Positions 7,043 to 8,473 of a stretch of DNA of 8,473 bases are shown here, one piece after another. The DNA comes from an uncultured Clostridia bacterium. Lineage in GTDB: Bacteria > Bacillota > Clostridia > Christensenellales > Borkfalkiaceae. The first letter of the stretch is position 1. Each line of letters opens with the position of its first letter. The translations under genes and the position numbers were made by a program. The notes beneath the pieces are model-generated. The model was given only the letters and a program-made list of their open reading frames with translations, made no database searches and was not told the origin of the DNA. The stretch covers positions 1 to 8,473 of the forward strand of contig CALGVF010000044.1 of the NCBI GenBank assembly GCA_937920115.1. Reading direction: 5' to 3'.

Positions 7043-7050
7043 ACTTAAAT

Positions 7051-8439
7051 ATGAATACTGACGTTCTTATCATCGGAGCGGGTCCCGCGGGTATTTTCAC
7101 CGCTTTGGAACTCGTCCGCAAAGGTTACAAAGGTAAAATTTCGATAGTCGAAAAAGGTTCGGCGATAGAAAAGAGAGTATGCCCCAAGACGAAAACGGGT
7201 CATTGTATGAACTGCAAAAACTGCGCGATTACCACGGGCTTTTCGGGAGCGGGAGCGTTCTCGGACGGAAAACTCTCGCTTTCGAGTTACGTCGGCGGTG
7301 CTCTTCCCGATCAGATAGGTCACGACGTCGTTCAGGAAACCATTACCTACGTTGACAGAATTTATCTCGAATTCGGTGCGGATACGAAAATAGAGGGCGT
7401 AGACCACCCCGAAGAAATCAAACAGATAAGAAGAAAGGCGATAAGCGCGGGACTTAAACTCGTCGACTGCCCTATTCGCCACCTAGGCACGGAAAAGGCT
7501 CAGAATATTTACTATGCAATCGAACAGAACCTGCTCGAAAACGGAGTGGAAATGTTCTTCAACAGCGATTGCTCGAACGTTATTATCGAAGGCAACGTAT
7601 GCAAGGGCGCGATAGTTAAAATCGGCGGCAAAGAACAGGAATTTTTTGCGAAAAAAGTTATAGTCGCAACGGGAAGAAGGGGCGCGGAATGGCTCGAAAG
7701 CATGTGTTCGGCACACGGCATCGAACATCAGCCGTCTACCGTCGATATAGGCGTAAGAGTCGAAGTCAGAAACGAAGTAATGGAAGAGGTCAACAAGGTT
7801 TTGTACGAATCGAAACTTATCGGCTACCCCCTTCCGTTTAAAAATAAAGTCCGCACTTTCTGTCAGAACCCCGGCGGCTACGTCGCTCAGGAGAATTACG
7901 ACGACAATCTTGCGGTCGTAAACGGACACTCGTTCAAGGACAAAAAATCGGACAACACGAATTTATCCATTCTCTGCTCGCACAACTTCACTTATCCGTT
8001 CAATCAGCCGATAGAATACGCTAAAAAAATAGGCGAACTCACGAATATGCTCGGCGACGGACACATTCTCGTACAACGCTACGGAGATATTTTAGAGGGC
8101 AAACGCACGTGGCAGAAAGAATTGACTCAATCGAACGTTAAACCCACTCTGCCCGACGCCGTAGCGGGAGATATTACAGCCGCGATGCCGTACAGAACTC
8201 TTACGAACATTCTGAAATTCATAGAACAACTCGACGTCGTGGTACCGGGGTTTGCGAGTCCCGAAACGCTTTTGTACTCGCCCGAATTGAAGTTCTATTC
8301 CAACAAGATAAAGATGGACGACGATTTCAACACTAACATTTTAAATCTTCACTGTCTCGGCGACTCGTCGGGTTGGACGAGAGGACTTATGATGGCTTCC
8401 GTAATGGGCGTTCTTATGGCTCGCAAGTTGAAATTTTAA
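7051..8439 (+). CDS. FAD-dependent dehydrogenase, COG2509-like (NAD(P)/FAD oxidoreductase)
   Basis: A complete 462-residue cytoplasmic flavoprotein with no signal peptide or membrane segment. The N-terminal Rossmann fold is clear: strand DVLII, GAGPAG at 9-14 and the ribose-binding acid E34 at the end of the second strand. Next comes a family-typical cysteine cluster (C44, C52, C55, C58) and the GAGAFSDGKL segment (66-75), then GGALPDQIG. Near the C-terminus, LPDAVAGD (about 367) and MPYRTL precede a family-like SPELKFYS stretch. The final GDSSGWTRGLMMA (437-449) is the second FAD-contacting motif. These features match the uncharacterised FAD-dependent dehydrogenases of COG2509; the length fits the shorter members of that group. 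The physiological substrate is not known to me. The four cysteines could hold a metal or Fe-S centre or be redox active, but this is inference. The gene has its own promoter, is divergent from the giant surface-protein gene, and has no terminator within the 34 bases that follow, so it may be first in an operon. Confidence 0.92.
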   Translation: MNTDVLIIGAGPAGIFTALELVRKGYKGKISIVEKGSAIEKRVCPKTKTGHCMNCKNCAITTGFSGAGAFSDGKLSLSSYVGGALPDQIGHDVVQETITYVDRIYLEFGADTKIEGVDHPEEIKQIRRKAISAGLKLVDCPIRHLGTEKAQNIYYAIEQNLLENGVEMFFNSDCSNVIIEGNVCKGAIVKIGGKEQEFFAKKVIVATGRRGAEWLESMCSAHGIEHQPSTVDIGVRVEVRNEVMEEVNKVLYESKLIGYPLPFKNKVRTFCQNPGGYVAQENYDDNLAVVNGHSFKDKKSDNTNLSILCSHNFTYPFNQPIEYAKKIGELTNMLGDGHILVQRYGDILEGKRTWQKELTQSNVKPTLPDAVAGDITAAMPYRTLTNILKFIEQLDVVVPGFASPETLLYSPELKFYSNKIKMDDDFNTNILNLHCLGDSSGWTRGLMMASVMGVLMARKLKF

Positions 8440-8457
8440 AAGACGGATATGTAATAA

Positions 8458-8473
8458 ATGAAAAAACGAGGTT
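8458..8473 (+). CDS. Possible start of a downstream gene (cut by window edge)
   Basis: An ATG 18 bases past the dehydrogenase stop is followed by Lys-Lys-Arg-Gly, a common bacterial N-terminus. Only five codons are visible and the upstream bases (AGACGGAT) are a poor ribosome site, so this is tentative. If real, it would be co-transcribed with the dehydrogenase. Confidence 0.3.

Noticed and set aside
6824..7048. A 74-codon plus-strand frame across the intergenic region
   Set aside because: It covers both promoters and the dehydrogenase leader, is Phe/Lys/Ile-rich as expected for AT-rich non-coding DNA, and lacks a ribosome site.
7045..7929. Two minus-strand frames (7045-7482 and 7483-7929) under the dehydrogenase gene
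   Set aside because: They are antisense shadows of a clearly recognised flavoprotein. They show no family motifs and no ribosome site.

Overview
The window suggests a low-to-moderate GC Firmicute, most likely an uncultured gut-type Clostridium relative. This is inference from three things: strong GGAGG ribosome sites, AGA-dominated arginine codons mixed with GCG/TCG/GTA, and a surface-protein repeat style common in Clostridia. No rRNA, tRNA, CRISPR array, transposase or phage gene is visible.

Layout: about four fifths of the window (6711 down to 1, minus strand) is one uninterrupted reading frame of 2237 codons. It starts behind a good ribosome site and runs off the left edge without a stop. 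It encodes a giant secreted or membrane-anchored protein with an N-terminal hydrophobic segment. Three blocks of cysteine-rich repeats (roughly ATC...G...Y-C-x-x-C-G...GH) alternate with beta-rich, lipoprotein-like and low-complexity regions. From 6712 to 7050 lies a 339-base divergent intergenic region with a convincing promoter for each direction, both with TATAAT and an extended -10. The leader of the giant gene holds a perfect 14-bp hairpin and a 16-bp palindrome. A 7-base motif occurs three times near the rightward promoter. From 7051 to 8439 (plus strand) is a complete FAD-dependent dehydrogenase of the COG2509 type. The last 16 bases may hold the first codons of another gene.

The two genes are divergently transcribed and have separate promoters, so shared function is not shown. 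One is an envelope protein full of CxxC motifs and the other a cytoplasmic flavoenzyme with its own cysteine cluster; a redox link is only a guess. The parts that most deserve a second look are the giant repeat protein and the structured leader in front of it.
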